Source: Nocardioides zeae
Lineage (GTDB): Bacteria > Actinomycetota > Actinomycetes > Propionibacteriales > Nocardioidaceae
Direction of reading: 5' to 3'
DNA: 64,000 nt
NCBI RefSeq assembly: GCF_010686755.1
Contig: NZ_JAAGXA010000001.1
Span: 310,001 to 374,000 of the forward strand
Position 1 is the stretch's first letter, and each line of letters opens with the position of its first letter. Below, in pieces: positions 29,398-37,526 of this stretch. The notes beneath the pieces are model-generated. The model was not told where the DNA came from. It ran no database searches and saw only the letters and a program-made list of their open reading frames with translations. The position numbers and the translations under genes were made by a program.

Positions 29398-29504
29398 GCG
29401 CTCCGTGCTCCTCCCCGGCCCGCCCTCGTCCGGGCCGCCGTCCCATGATGGACCACGGCTCCGACGGTCCTGCCCCTCGTGGTCCACAGGGGCTGCCGGT
29501 CCGT

Positions 29505-29510
29505 CATGAT
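29505..29510 (+). promoter_or_regulatory. -10 element of the MaoC gene (leaderless)
   Basis: CATGAT ends seven bases before ATG 29518 and overlaps the ATG codons at 29506 and 29509, which therefore are unlikely to be starts. Confidence 0.45.
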
Positions 29511-29517
29511 GACCCGC

Positions 29518-30552
29518 ATGGCGAAGACCAACCCTGGCAACTTCTTCGAGGACTTCCACGTCGGGCAGGTGCTCGAGCACGCCACGCCCCGCACGATCAC
29601 GGAGGGCGACCGGGCGCTGTACGGCGCGATCTACCCCACGCGGTTCGCGGTGCCGTCCTCGGCCGCGTTCGCCGCGTCGGTCGGCCTGGCGCGCCACCCG
29701 GTCGAGGAGCTCGTCGCGTTCCACGTCGCCTTCGGCAAGACCGTGCCCGACGTGTCGCTCAACGCGGTCGCCAACCTGGGCTACGCCGAGTGCCGCTTCC
29801 ACCGTCCCGTGCACCCCGGCGACACGCTGCGCACGCGCTCGGAGGTCATCGGCCTCAAGCAGAACTCCAACGGTCGCAGCGGCGTCGTCTACGTGCGCTC
29901 CACGGCCACCGACCAGGAGGGCCGGGTGGCGCTCGACTGGGCCCGCTGGGTGATGGTCCACAAGCGCGACCCCGAGTCGCCGGCGCCGGAGGCGGTCGTG
30001 CCCGAGCTCGCGCCGTACGTCGCCGCCGAGGACCTCGTCGTGCCCGACGGGCTCGACTTCACCGGCTACGACACGGCGGCGGCGGGCGAGCCGCACCGGT
30101 GGGCCGACTACGAGGTGGGCGAGCGCATCGACCACGTCGACGGCGTCACCCTGACCGAGGCCGAGCACATGATGGCCACCCGCCTGTGGCAGAACACGGC
30201 GAAGGTGCACTTCAACACGGAGGCACGGCCCGACGGCCGGCGCCTGGTCTACGGCGGTCACGTCATCTCGCTCGCCCGGGCGCTCTCCTTCAACGGCCTC
30301 GCCAACGCGCAGCTCGTCGCGGCGATCAACGCGGGCGCGCACACGGCGCCGGCCTTCGCGGGCGACACGGTCTACGCGTGGTCCGAGGTGCTCGACAAGG
30401 CGGAGACCGCGGCGCCCGGCGTGGGCGCGCTGCGCCTGCGCCTCGTCGCGACGAAGGGTCGCGACGAGTCGATGACGCTGCGCGGGGAGGACGGCAAGCA
30501 CGCGGCCGGCGTGCTGCTCGACCTCGACTACTGGGCGTTCGTCCCGCGCTGA
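29518..30552 (+). CDS. MaoC-family (double hotdog) dehydratase
   Basis: A 344-residue protein made of two MaoC-like hotdog halves: NFFEDFHVGQVLEHATPRTITEGDRALYGAIYPTRFAVPSS (in parts, residues ~5-48) and YEVGERIDHVDGVTLTEAEHMMATRLWQNTAKVHFN (~195-235). The second half carries VYGGHVISLARALSFNG. Related actinobacterial proteins include mesaconyl-CoA/beta-methylmalyl-CoA hydratase-type enzymes of the ethylmalonyl-CoA pathway; the exact acyl-CoA substrate cannot be told from sequence alone. No pathway partner is nearby. The start was chosen by the leaderless -10 box. Divergent from the kinase pair. Confidence 0.8.
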   Translation: MAKTNPGNFFEDFHVGQVLEHATPRTITEGDRALYGAIYPTRFAVPSSAAFAASVGLARHPVEELVAFHVAFGKTVPDVSLNAVANLGYAECRFHRPVHPGDTLRTRSEVIGLKQNSNGRSGVVYVRSTATDQEGRVALDWARWVMVHKRDPESPAPEAVVPELAPYVAAEDLVVPDGLDFTGYDTAAAGEPHRWADYEVGERIDHVDGVTLTEAEHMMATRLWQNTAKVHFNTEARPDGRRLVYGGHVISLARALSFNGLANAQLVAAINAGAHTAPAFAGDTVYAWSEVLDKAETAAPGVGALRLRLVATKGRDESMTLRGEDGKHAAGVLLDLDYWAFVPR

Positions 30553-30571
30553 CGCGCGGGCCCGCTTCCCG

Positions 30572-31639
30572 GTGAGCGCCGTGACGCCGTCCGCGGCGAT
30601 CCGGCAGCAGGGGGCGGCCTGCGCCGCGCTCGGCTCGCCGATGTACGCCGCGCTCTGCGCCCGGCTCGCCGACGACCTGGACGTGGGTGGGCCGGCGGCC
30701 GACGTGCTGGCCGGCCACCTCCACCTCGGTGGTCCCGACGCGCTCGCGCTGCGCCTGTTGGGCGCCGTCCACCGCCGGGTGCTCGAGCGGCGGGCCGGGG
30801 TGCTCGCCACCTTCTACCCGTCCGTCGGAGGGACCTGGGCGGACGAGGCGGGGTGGGCGGCGTTCCGGGACCTCCTCGCGACGGAGCCCGACGCGGTGCG
30901 CGCCGGGCTCGAGCGGCCGCCGCAGACCAACGAGGTCGGCCGCGTCGCGGCGCTCCTCGGCGGGCTGCTCCACCTGCCCGACGCCTGTCGCCTGCCGGTG
31001 CGCCTGCACGAGATCGGGGCCAGCGGTGGGCTCCTGCTGCGGCCCGACCACGTGCGCTGCACGGGGACGGACGGCCCCCAGCGCCTGGCCGTCGGACCGA
31101 CGGACGCCCGGGTCGTGCTCGAGGACGCCTGGACGGGGCAGCTCGACCTCCTCCGTCCCTGGCCCGACCTCCGGGTGGTGCTCCGCCGCGGCGGCGACCT
31201 GGCCCCGGTCGACCCGACCACGACGGAGGGACGCACCACGCTCGCGGCGTACACCTGGCCCGACCAGCCGGAGCGCTGGGAGCGGCTGCGCGCAGCGCTC
31301 GCGCTCGCTGCGGCGGTGCCGGCGACGGTCGAGGCGACCGACGCCGCCGACCTCGCCTCGCGCATCGAGCTGGTCGACGGCACGACGACGGTCCTGTGGC
31401 AGGCGGTCGTCCAGCAGTACCTGCCGTCGGGCACGGCCGCGCGGGTCGAGCAGCGGATCGCGGACCTGCTCGACGCCGCGACGCCGGACGCGCCGTTCGT
31501 GCACCTGGCCCTCGAGCCGCGGCCCCGAGGCGAGGACCGGCCGTTCACGGTGACGCTGCGGGCGGCGTGGGGCACCGGCCGCGACGAGCGCGACCTCGGC
31601 ACCGCCTCACCCCACGGCGTACCCGTGCGTTGGGGTTGA
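30572..31639 (+). CDS. DUF2332 family protein
   Basis: A 355-residue protein: AIRQQGAACAALGSPMYAALCARLADD at the N-terminus, LATFYPSVGG, LPVRLHEIGASGGLLLRPD near residue 145 (GASAGLNL-like loop of this family), WPDQPERWERLRAAL and TTVLWQAVVQQYLP. These are the marks of DUF2332, whose central loop resembles an SAM-binding site, though no activity is established. GTG starts at 30572 or 30581 are equally possible. It lies 19 bases after the MaoC gene and is convergent with the DUF885 gene across a palindromic repeat. Confidence 0.8.
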   Translation: MSAVTPSAAIRQQGAACAALGSPMYAALCARLADDLDVGGPAADVLAGHLHLGGPDALALRLLGAVHRRVLERRAGVLATFYPSVGGTWADEAGWAAFRDLLATEPDAVRAGLERPPQTNEVGRVAALLGGLLHLPDACRLPVRLHEIGASGGLLLRPDHVRCTGTDGPQRLAVGPTDARVVLEDAWTGQLDLLRPWPDLRVVLRRGGDLAPVDPTTTEGRTTLAAYTWPDQPERWERLRAALALAAAVPATVEATDAADLASRIELVDGTTTVLWQAVVQQYLPSGTAARVEQRIADLLDAATPDAPFVHLALEPRPRGEDRPFTVTLRAAWGTGRDERDLGTASPHGVPVRWG

Positions 31640-31645
31640 GGGGGG

Positions 31646-31738
31646 CCGACACTTTCCCCGGTCGACCGGGGAACACGCCGCTTCGACCATCAAACTTGAT
31701 GGTCGAAGCGGCACTTTCCCCGGTCGACCGGGGAAAGT
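31646..31738. repeat. Palindromic intergenic repeat element, copy 1
   Basis: Three palindromes in a row: TTCCCCGGTCGACCGGGGAA (31654-31673), a 36-base inverted repeat with 17-bp arms starting GCCGCTTCGACC (31677-31712), and a 26-base perfect palindrome around TTCCCCGGTCGACCGGGGAA (31713-31738). It begins GCCGACACTTTCCCCGG, exactly as copy 2 at 58176. Located between two convergent genes. Could act as a bidirectional terminator or be a REP/BIME-like mobile repeat. Confidence 0.85.
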
Positions 31739-31769
31739 TGTCAACTCCTGTGACTCTCGCCGCCGCGCC

Positions 31770-33455
31770 TCAGAGCGCGCCGAGCTCCGTCTCGAGGTCG
31801 TCGAGCCCGAGCGCGCCGAGGCCGAGCGCCGCCATGTGCCACGCCTTGAGGTCGAACGCCTCGCCGTGGCGGGCGCGCGCCGTGGCGCGGCCGGCGAGCC
31901 ACGAGCGCTCGCCCAGCTTGTAGCTGATGGCCTGGCCCGGCCAGCCGAGGTAGCGCACGATCTCGGAGTCGACGAAGTCGGCCGAGCGACCCGTGTGCGC
32001 GTTGAAGAAGGCCCGCGCGGTCTCGGGCGTCCAGACCTCGCCCGGCGCGACGGGCGAGTCGGCCGGGGCCTGGAGGCCGAGATGCATGCCCAGGTCGATG
32101 ACGACCCGGACGGCGCGCATGAGCTGGGCGTCGAGGTAGCCGATGCGCTCCTCGGGGCCGAGGAAGCCGAGCTCGTCCATGAGCCGCTCCGCGTAGAGCG
32201 CCCAGCCCTCGGTGGCCCCGCTCGTGGACCCGACCGACACCTGGAAGGTGGACAGGTCGTCGGCGCGGTGCACCCACTGGGCCAGCTGCAGGTGGTGACC
32301 GGGGACGCCCTCGTGGTACCAGGTGCTCACCAGGTCGTAGACCGGGAACCGGGTGCGCCCGAGCGTCGGCAGCCACGTGCGCCCCGGACGGGCGAAGCCC
32401 AGGGACGGCCGCGTGTAGTAGGGCGCCGCAGCGCTGCCCGGCGGCGCGATCATCGCCTCGACCCGCCGCAGGGGAGCGGCGATGTCGAAGTGGGTGCCGT
32501 CGAGGTCGTCGATGGCCCGGTCCATCATCTGCTGCAGCCAGACGCGTACCTCCTCGACACCCTCCACGGCGGCGCCGTGCTCGTCCAGGTGGCGCATCGC
32601 CGCGACGGGACCGGCGCCGGGCACCAGCTCGTCGGCCAGCGCGCGGATCTCGGCGTCGATGCGCCGGAACTCCTCCCACCCCCAGGCGTAGGTCTCCGCG
32701 GGGTCGATCGCCGCGCCCGCGACCTGGCGCGTGGAGAACAGGTAGCGGTCCTCACCGACCGCGTCGGGCACCCCGGCGGTCGCCGGGAGGTAGGAGTCGA
32801 CGAGGAACCTCCGCAGCGAGGCGACCCCCTGCGCCGCGGCGTCGGCGCCGCGCTCGAGGTCGGCCCGCAGCACCGCCGGACCGCCGGCCACGAGGTCGTG
32901 GAACCAGGACCGGCCCCCGACGTCGAGCCACGAGTCGAGCTGCCCCACCACCGTCGCGACCTGGCGCTCGGCGGCGAGGAGCCCGCGCCGGCGGCCCTCG
33001 TCGAGCGAGGCGGCCCAGCTCTCGTACGCCGCGGGCACGCGCGCCAGCCGCCGCCCGATGGCCGCCCAGTCGTCGTCCGTGGCCGTCGGCATCAGGGAGA
33101 ACGAGCTCCGCACGGCCTGCGGCGGCCCGAAGATGTTGCGCACCGTCCGCAGGTGCTCGCCCCGGTCGTGGGCCTCGACGACCACGCCGAGGCGGTCGCG
33201 CAGCAGGGCCGCGCACCGGCGCTCGACCGGGTCGTCGAGGCCGACGGCGCCACCGGCGTCGCACCGGTCCAGGAGCCCGAGCGTGCGCCGCGCGAGATCG
33301 GCCTGGGCCGCCGCGCCGTCGGGGGAGAGGTCGGGCAGCCCGTCCTCGTGCTCGCGCAGCCCGAGGCTGCTGCTGACGAGGGGGTCGAGGACCGCCAGCT
33401 CCGCGACGTAGGTGTCCGCGATGCGGCGGGGCGTGGTCGTGTCTCCCGAGAGCAT
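31770..33455 (-). CDS. DUF885 family metallopeptidase-like protein
   Basis: A 561-residue protein with the DUF885 core TWYHEGVPGHHLQLAQWVHR near residue 365 (HEGxPGH, a likely zinc site), SGATEGWALYAERLMDELG (second Glu ligand), and the C-terminal YLGWPGQAISYKLGERSW. Family members are annotated as peptidase-like and are cytoplasmic when, as here, no signal peptide is present. ATG 33455 is preceded seven bases upstream by minus-strand CAGGAT, supporting it over the ATG nine bases earlier. Convergent with DUF2332 and divergent from the phosphatase gene. Confidence 0.85.
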   Translation of the reverse strand: MLSGDTTTPRRIADTYVAELAVLDPLVSSSLGLREHEDGLPDLSPDGAAAQADLARRTLGLLDRCDAGGAVGLDDPVERRCAALLRDRLGVVVEAHDRGEHLRTVRNIFGPPQAVRSSFSLMPTATDDDWAAIGRRLARVPAAYESWAASLDEGRRRGLLAAERQVATVVGQLDSWLDVGGRSWFHDLVAGGPAVLRADLERGADAAAQGVASLRRFLVDSYLPATAGVPDAVGEDRYLFSTRQVAGAAIDPAETYAWGWEEFRRIDAEIRALADELVPGAGPVAAMRHLDEHGAAVEGVEEVRVWLQQMMDRAIDDLDGTHFDIAAPLRRVEAMIAPPGSAAAPYYTRPSLGFARPGRTWLPTLGRTRFPVYDLVSTWYHEGVPGHHLQLAQWVHRADDLSTFQVSVGSTSGATEGWALYAERLMDELGFLGPEERIGYLDAQLMRAVRVVIDLGMHLGLQAPADSPVAPGEVWTPETARAFFNAHTGRSADFVDSEIVRYLGWPGQAISYKLGERSWLAGRATARARHGEAFDLKAWHMAALGLGALGLDDLETELGAL

Positions 33456-33462
33456 GGGCTCC

Positions 33463-33468
33463 ATCCTG
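33463..33468 (-). promoter_or_regulatory. -10 element of the DUF885 gene (leaderless)
   Basis: Minus-strand CAGGAT ends seven bases before the ATG at 33455. Confidence 0.4.
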
Positions 33469-33540
33469 CCCCGTACCCCTGACAGGCCCCGGCAGCCCCG
33501 GCGGCACGGGGCCGGGGGCCGGGGGTGTTCACTGCTCCCC

Positions 33541-34146
33541 ATGGGCCTCGTTCTGGTGCGTCACGGTGAGACCGCGTGGAGCCGGGAGGGCAAGCACACC
33601 TCCGTGACGGACCTCCCCCTGACCGCGACCGGCGAGGAGCAGGCCCGCAGCCTCGCGCCCCGGCTCGCGTCGCTCGACATCGTGGCCGCCCGCGTGAGCC
33701 CCCGCCTCCGCGCGCGCCGCACCGCCGAGCTGATCGGCTTCGCCGACGCGCAGGTCGACGATCGTCTCGTGGAGTGGGCGTACGGCGAGCTCGAGGGCCG
33801 ACGCACCGTCGAGATCCGCGAGGAGCGGCCGGGGTGGACGATCTGGGACGGGCCCGTCCCGGGCGGCGAGCGCGCCGCCGAGGTGGCCGCGCGGTGCGAC
33901 GCGGTCATCGCGGACGCCGTCGCGACGCTCGAGCGGGTTGCTGACGAGCGGGGCGGTGACGTGCCGGGCGAGGGCCTCGGCCCCGAGGTGCTGCTGGTCG
34001 CCCACGGGCACCTGCTCCGGGCGCTCACGGCGCGCTGGCTCGGGCTGGACATCGCCGACGGTCGTCTCTTCCGCCTCGACACCGCCCGTCTCACGGAGCT
34101 GGGGCACGAGCGCGAGCAGCGCGTGCTGCGCCGCTGGAACGCTTGA
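33541..34146 (+). CDS. Histidine phosphatase family protein
   Basis: A 201-residue phosphoglycerate-mutase-like enzyme. LVRHGETAWS at the N-terminus carries the phospho-acceptor His8; LRARRTAELIG holds the second Arg; EWAYGELEGRR the acid Glu; and LLVAHGHLLRALTARWLG the second catalytic His. It is a broad phosphatase or acid-phosphatase type; the substrate is not deducible. ATG start with TTCACT seven bases upstream as a weak -10 box. Confidence 0.88.
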   Translation: MGLVLVRHGETAWSREGKHTSVTDLPLTATGEEQARSLAPRLASLDIVAARVSPRLRARRTAELIGFADAQVDDRLVEWAYGELEGRRTVEIREERPGWTIWDGPVPGGERAAEVAARCDAVIADAVATLERVADERGGDVPGEGLGPEVLLVAHGHLLRALTARWLGLDIADGRLFRLDTARLTELGHEREQRVLRRWNA

Positions 34147-34179
34147 CGCCCTGCGGGCCCGACCCGCACGGTAGGCCCC

Positions 34180-34824
34180 ATGCTCGTCGCGGGATGCCCC
34201 CGGTGCACGTCGCCGGTCACCGAGTGGGAGGGCACGTGGGCGTGTGACGTCCACGGCCCGACGGCGCCGTTGCTGCGCCCCCCGGAGGTCTCGTACGACG
34301 CGTTCGCGGACCACCTGCGGCGTACGCCGGGGTTCCCCACCTACCTGCCGTGGCCCCTCGGCCCGGCCTGGCACGTCAGCGACTTCGCGCTCGTCGAGAT
34401 CACGGGCGACGAGGAGGAGCCGCGCCCCGGCGCCACGCTGACCTGCGCGAGCGGGGTCAGCGCGCTCGACGGTCCGGTCGAGGTGATGGTGGTCGCGGAG
34501 GAACCGGGCATCGGCCTCGGTGCCCGCTGCGCGGGCACGACGGGTCCGGACCCCGGGGACGACGTCGGCCGGGGCGCGCCGGACGTGCGCGTGCGGATCG
34601 GCCAGCAGACCGTGCCGCTGTGGACCGTGTCGACGAGCGGTGCGGACGACCGGTTCGACCGCTCCGTCGTGGCGGGGGAGGCCGAGGGGCGCTGGCTCTG
34701 GCTGGTGCTGCGCCCGGCGTCCGCGATCCTCCTCCTCCGCGACGACTGGATCCTCCAGGACCTGTCGGGGGTGGGCCCGCCGCTGGTGGAGCTGCCCTTC
34801 GGGGGCGAGCGCCCGGTCTGGTGA
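34180..34824 (+). CDS. DUF6758-like zinc-ribbon protein
   Basis: A 214-residue protein with an N-terminal zinc ribbon (CPRC at residues 6-9, CDVH later), then a conserved TPGFPTYLPWPLGPAWHVSDFALV, a Gly/Asp-rich middle and a C-terminal RWLWLVLRPASAILLLRDDW segment. It sits directly before the PHP gene, the pairing I recall for DUF6758 in actinobacteria. Function unknown; the C-terminal half may form a beta-sandwich. No signal peptide. Confidence 0.6.
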   Translation: MLVAGCPRCTSPVTEWEGTWACDVHGPTAPLLRPPEVSYDAFADHLRRTPGFPTYLPWPLGPAWHVSDFALVEITGDEEEPRPGATLTCASGVSALDGPVEVMVVAEEPGIGLGARCAGTTGPDPGDDVGRGAPDVRVRIGQQTVPLWTVSTSGADDRFDRSVVAGEAEGRWLWLVLRPASAILLLRDDWILQDLSGVGPPLVELPFGGERPVW

Positions 34825-34834
34825 CGCGGCGGCC

Positions 34835-34840
34835 TAGAGT
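34835..34840 (+). promoter_or_regulatory. -10 element of the PHP gene (leaderless)
   Basis: TAGAGT ends seven bases before GTG 34848. The GTG begins the PHP motif directly. Confidence 0.55.
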
Positions 34841-34847
34841 CGCCCCC

Positions 34848-35738
34848 GTGCGCATCGACCTGCACGCCCACACCTGCATGAGCGACGGCACCGACACGCC
34901 GTCGGAGCTCGTGCGCGCGGCCGTCGCCGCCGGTCTCGACGTCGTGGCGATCACGGACCACGACACGAGCGTGGGCTGGGACGAGGCGGCCGCAGCGGCG
35001 CGGGCCGCGGGCATCGGCCTGCTGCGGGGCATGGAGATCAGCACGCGGTTCCGCGGGCGCGGGGTGCACCTGCTCGGTTACCTGCCGGACCCGACCCACC
35101 CCGGGCTCCTCGCCGAGCTGCGGTCGGTGCTCGACGGCCGCGACGCGCGGGTGCCGGCGATGGTGGCGCGGCTCCGCGACCTCGGTCTCGACGTGACCGT
35201 CGAGGGGGTACGACGCCTGGCCGGGCCCACCGCCGCCGTCGGGCGCCCCCACGTGGCGGACGCCCTGGTCGCGAAGGGGTACGTCGCGTCCCGGGGCGAG
35301 GCGTTCGACCGCTACCTGAGCCCGGGCCGCGTCGCTTACGCCAGCCGCGCCGCGGGGGACCTCGAGACCATGCTGGCCGCGCTCCGGGCCGCCGGCGGGG
35401 TCGGCGTCGTCGCCCACCCGTGGGGCCGCCACGACCCCGGCGTGCTCGACCACGACGGCCTCGCCCACCTCGCCGACCTCGGGCTGGTCGGCATCGAGGT
35501 CGACCACCAGGACCACGACGCCGCCTCCCGCGCGGAGCTGCGCGAGATCGCCCGGTCCCTCGGCCTGGTCGTGACGGGGTCGAGCGACTACCACGGGCAC
35601 GGGAAGGTCGACCACGACCTGGGGTGCAACCTGACGGCGCCCGACGAGCTCGAGCGCCTCCTCGACGCCGCGGCTGCCGCAGCCCGGGCGGCCGGACGGG
35701 ACGTGCCGGCGATGATCTGGCCCCACCCGCCGGTGTAG
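34848..35738 (+). CDS. PHP-domain phosphoesterase
   Basis: A 296-residue metal-dependent phosphoesterase. Metal ligands: DLHAHTCMSDG (His6/His8 region), AITDHDT, GMEIST, then GRPHVADALVAKGY, VVAHPWGRHD and TGSSDYHGHG. The layout matches YciV/RNase AM-type enzymes that hydrolyse 3',5'-nucleoside bisphosphates and short RNA 5' ends; this is the best guess, with histidinol phosphatase or polymerase-associated PHP less likely. The GTG at 34848 is fixed by the -10 box and by the PHP motif beginning three residues later. Convergent with the SDR gene at only 28 bases. Confidence 0.85.
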   Translation: MRIDLHAHTCMSDGTDTPSELVRAAVAAGLDVVAITDHDTSVGWDEAAAAARAAGIGLLRGMEISTRFRGRGVHLLGYLPDPTHPGLLAELRSVLDGRDARVPAMVARLRDLGLDVTVEGVRRLAGPTAAVGRPHVADALVAKGYVASRGEAFDRYLSPGRVAYASRAAGDLETMLAALRAAGGVGVVAHPWGRHDPGVLDHDGLAHLADLGLVGIEVDHQDHDAASRAELREIARSLGLVVTGSSDYHGHGKVDHDLGCNLTAPDELERLLDAAAAAARAAGRDVPAMIWPHPPV

Positions 35739-35766
35739 CACGGACACCGCGTTACACGACGGGGAG

Positions 35767-36561
35767 CTACTGCCGCCCCAGCCGCTGTGCGCGCTGCAGC
35801 AGGCCGGAGGGCACGAGCCGGGCCGCCCCGACGAGCACCTGGTAGCGCCGCGAGGGCACCACGAGCGCCCGTCCCGACTCCACCGCGTCGAACGTCGCGT
35901 CGACGACGTCGTCCACCTCGAGCCACAGCGCCTTCGGGGCCGACGTGCGCTCGACCCCCATCCGCCCGTGGAACTCCGTGCGCACGAAGCCCGGGCAGAC
36001 GGTCGTGACCCGCACGCCGGCGGGTCCGTACTCCTGCGCCGCCCACAGGCCGAAGCGGTTCACCCAGGCCTTCGCCGCGCCGTACGTGCCCCGGGGGAGG
36101 AACGCCGCGACGCTCGAGACGTTGACGACGGTGCCGGAGCCGCGCTCGACCATGGGGCCGAGGGCCGCGTGGGTGAGCCGCAGGACCGCCGTCACCAGCA
36201 CGTCGAGCATCGCCTGCTCGGCCTCGAGGTCGTTGTCGAGGAACCGTCCCTTCAGCCCGAAGCCGGCGTTGTTGACCAGCCACTCCACGGGACGGCCGGG
36301 GTCGGCCAGCCGCGCCGCCACGCGGTCGAGGTCGGCGCGGTCGACGAGGTCGGCGGCGATCGTCTCCACCGCGACGCCGTGGCGCTCCCGGATGCTCCAG
36401 GCGACCTCGGCGAGCCGGTCCGCGTCGCGGGCGACGAGCACCAGGTCGAACCCGCCGGCGGCGAGCCGCTCGGCGTAGCCGGCGCCGATGCCGGCGGTGC
36501 CGCCGGTGACGAGGGCGACGGGACGGGGGCCCGGGTGGGAGGGGGAGGCAGGGGCGCTCAT
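35767..36561 (-). CDS. Short-chain dehydrogenase/reductase (SDR)
   Basis: A 264-residue classical SDR: cofactor loop VTGGTAGIGAGYA, Asp in AADLVD, NNAG in WLVNNAGFGLKG, Ser in VNVSSVAAFLP, and YxxxK in GTYGAAKAW, followed by CPGFVRTEFH. The GxxxGIG motif and the Arg in LVARDADRL suggest NADP(H) preference. The substrate is unknown. The ATG at 36561 is preceded six bases upstream by minus-strand CATCAT. Divergent from parA-like gene. Confidence 0.88.
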   Translation of the reverse strand: MSAPASPSHPGPRPVALVTGGTAGIGAGYAERLAAGGFDLVLVARDADRLAEVAWSIRERHGVAVETIAADLVDRADLDRVAARLADPGRPVEWLVNNAGFGLKGRFLDNDLEAEQAMLDVLVTAVLRLTHAALGPMVERGSGTVVNVSSVAAFLPRGTYGAAKAWVNRFGLWAAQEYGPAGVRVTTVCPGFVRTEFHGRMGVERTSAPKALWLEVDDVVDATFDAVESGRALVVPSRRYQVLVGAARLVPSGLLQRAQRLGRQ

Positions 36562-36567
36562 GGGGCC

Positions 36568-36573
36568 ATGATG
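36568..36573 (-). promoter_or_regulatory. -10 element of the SDR gene (leaderless)
   Basis: Minus-strand CATCAT ends six bases before the ATG at 36561. Confidence 0.4.
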
Positions 36574-36605
36574 CCCGTCACCTCCGTCCGGGGGTGCTCC
36601 TCGTG

Positions 36606-36611
36606 CATGAT
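36606..36611 (+). promoter_or_regulatory. -10 element of the ParA-like gene (near-leaderless)
   Basis: CATGAT ends eight bases before ATG 36620. Confidence 0.4.
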
Positions 36612-36619
36612 GGGGCGCC

Positions 36620-37393
36620 ATGGGCACCGTTCTCGCGATCGCGAACCAGAAGGGCGGCGTCGCGAAGACCACGTCCGTCGCCTCCCTCGGCGCGGCGCTC
36701 GCCGAGCTGGGTCAGCGCGTCCTCGTCGTCGACCTCGACCCGCAGGGCTCGCTGACGTTCTCGTTGGGCGTCGATCCCGAGGACCTCGAGCTCTCGGTGC
36801 ACCAGGTGCTCACCCAGGGCCTCGACGCCCGGGAGGTGATCGTCCGCACCGAGGACGACGTCGACCTGCTGCCCGCCACCATCGAGCTGGCGCGGGCCGA
36901 GGCCGAGCTGCTCACGCGCACCGGGCGCGAGCACGTGCTCAAGGCTGCTCTCGAGCAGCTCTCGGACGACGAGGTCGAGCACGACTGGGTGCTGCTCGAC
37001 TGCCCGCCGTCGCTGGGCGTGCTCACCGTCGCGGCCCTGACCGCCGCCGACGGCGTCGTCATCCCGCTCCAGTGCGAGACGCTGTCGCACCGGGGGGTCT
37101 CGCAGCTGCTCGACACCGTCCACGACGTCAAGCGGTTCACGAACCGCCGCCTCGCGGTGTGGGGCGTGCTGCCGACGCTCTACGACGGCCGCTCCTCCCA
37201 CGCCCGGGCGGTGCTGGAGTCGATCCCCGGCACGTTCGAGCTGGAGGTGTTCTCGCCGCCGATCCCGAAGACCATCCGGTTCGCCGAGGCCCCGGCCAAG
37301 GGCCGCTCGATCCTCGCGACCGCGAACTCGACGAAGGGCGCCGCGGCGTACCGGGAGGTCGCCGCCGCGCTCGTGGAGCGCGCTCGACGCTGA
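36620..37393 (+). CDS. Orphan ParA/Soj-family ATPase
   Basis: A 257-residue P-loop ATPase with the deviant Walker A NQKGGVAKTTSVASLGAAL at residues ~9-27, Walker A' VDLDPQGSLT and Walker B VLLDCPPSLGVLTVAA. No parB gene or parS-like site is adjacent, so it is an orphan partner-type ATPase, probably positioning a protein or nucleoid-bound cargo rather than being the chromosomal ParA. The same neighbour set (DEAD-box helicase, ferritin-like protein, DUF3107) is seen around Rv3213c in M. tuberculosis (from memory). Convergent with the helicase gene across a long inverted repeat. Confidence 0.88.
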   Translation: MGTVLAIANQKGGVAKTTSVASLGAALAELGQRVLVVDLDPQGSLTFSLGVDPEDLELSVHQVLTQGLDAREVIVRTEDDVDLLPATIELARAEAELLTRTGREHVLKAALEQLSDDEVEHDWVLLDCPPSLGVLTVAALTAADGVVIPLQCETLSHRGVSQLLDTVHDVKRFTNRRLAVWGVLPTLYDGRSSHARAVLESIPGTFELEVFSPPIPKTIRFAEAPAKGRSILATANSTKGAAAYREVAAALVERARR

Positions 37394-37441
37394 CGCCGGG
37401 TACGGTCTCCGCAACGGCACCGGAGACGCCCCGAAACGCCA

Positions 37442-37497
37442 CCGCGGACGTCATGCGCGCCGGCGATCGGGACCTCCGGTTCGCATGACGTCCGCGG
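37442..37497. repeat. Long inverted repeat between convergent ParA-like and helicase genes
   Basis: Arms CCGCGGACGTCATGCG (37442-37457) and its exact complement (37482-37497), 16 bp, with a 24-base loop containing CGGCGATCGG. A smaller hairpin GTCTCCG...CGGAGAC lies just upstream (37406-37428). Probably a bidirectional terminator or a member of an intergenic repeat class. Confidence 0.85.
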
Positions 37498-37526
37498 GAC
37501 GTCAGCAGGTGCGGTACGACGCGGGG

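Noticed and set aside
36620-37393. Chromosome-partition parA
   Set aside because: No parB, parS, rsmG or rnpA neighbours; the context is that of the orphan ParA near rhlE.
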